A DNA stretch of 6,139 nt from Sphingomonadaceae bacterium. Lineage in GTDB: Bacteria > Pseudomonadota > Alphaproteobacteria > Sphingomonadales > Sphingomonadaceae. Where the stretch lies: contig CANFIV010000098.1 in assembly GCA_947446935.1 (NCBI GenBank), positions 1-6,139 on the forward strand, given 5' to 3'. Shown here piece after piece: positions 6,098 to 6,139 of this stretch (its first letter is position 1; each line of letters starts with the position of its first letter). The notes below the pieces were generated by a model that was given only the letters and a program-made list of their open reading frames with translations, was not told the DNA's origin and ran no database searches. A program made the translations under genes and the position numbers.

Positions 6098-6139
6098 ATG
6101 AGCCGTATCAAACGGGGTGTTACCACCCGCGCCAAGCAC
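6098..6139 (+). CDS. rplT: Ribosomal protein L20 (bL20), first 14 codons
   Basis: Partial gene cut by the right edge. The 14 visible residues, MSRIKRGVTTRAKH, match the highly conserved N-terminus of bL20. GAGGAG at 6083-6088 overlaps the rpmI stop and lies 9 bases before the ATG; the gap to rpmI is 13 bases. L20 binds 23S rRNA early in 50S assembly and, in model bacteria, represses this operon by binding its leader RNA. Confidence 0.95.
   Translation, partial: MSRIKRGVTTRAKH

Overview
The window is about 6.1 kb of ordinary-looking, GC-rich, gene-dense chromosome from an alphaproteobacterium. A sphingomonad (Sphingomonadales, Erythrobacter/Novosphingobium-like) is the best guess. This rests on an alphaproteobacterial-type HisN phosphatase, a MetA-type homoserine acyltransferase, CTAA-type -10 boxes and overall codon use. 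The lineage is inferred from protein character, not from a marker gene search. No transposon, prophage, CRISPR array, tRNA or rRNA is visible.

Layout: (1) 1-392, minus strand: 5' part of a type I haloalkane dehalogenase (dhmA family), running off the left edge. (2) 499-2222, plus strand: a two-gene unit, a JmjC/cupin L16 arginine hydroxylase (roxA/ycfD) and the 23S rRNA pseudouridine synthase RluE, joined by a one-base TGATG overlap. (3) 2206-3150, minus strand: an AraC-family regulator whose 3' end overlaps rluE tail-to-tail by 17 bases. (4) 3352-4601, plus strand: an inositol-monophosphatase-family histidinol-phosphatase (hisN), followed 17 bases later by a small gamma-glutamylcyclotransferase-like protein. 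(5) 4602-4810: a 209-base gene-free leader with a possible promoter and a four-helix RNA that resembles the SAM-I/SAM-IV riboswitch clan. (6) 4811-5719: metA/metAA, homoserine O-acyltransferase, carrying Glu111, which predicts acetyl-CoA as donor. (7) 5720-5880: a structured leader with two good hairpins. (8) 5881-6139: rpmI (L35) and the first 14 codons of rplT (L20).

Two themes stand out. First, several genes concern the large ribosomal subunit: RoxA hydroxylates L16, RluE modifies 23S rRNA helix 89, and rpmI-rplT make L35 and L20. Second, metAA opens methionine synthesis and sits behind an RNA that probably senses S-adenosylmethionine, giving end-product feedback. The riboswitch-like leader is the most interesting element. 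It keeps the P1-P2-P3-P4 order and the AACC/AAGGTG core of SAM-I, but has a simple 7-bp P2 with no visible kink-turn. I found no clearly new enzyme system.
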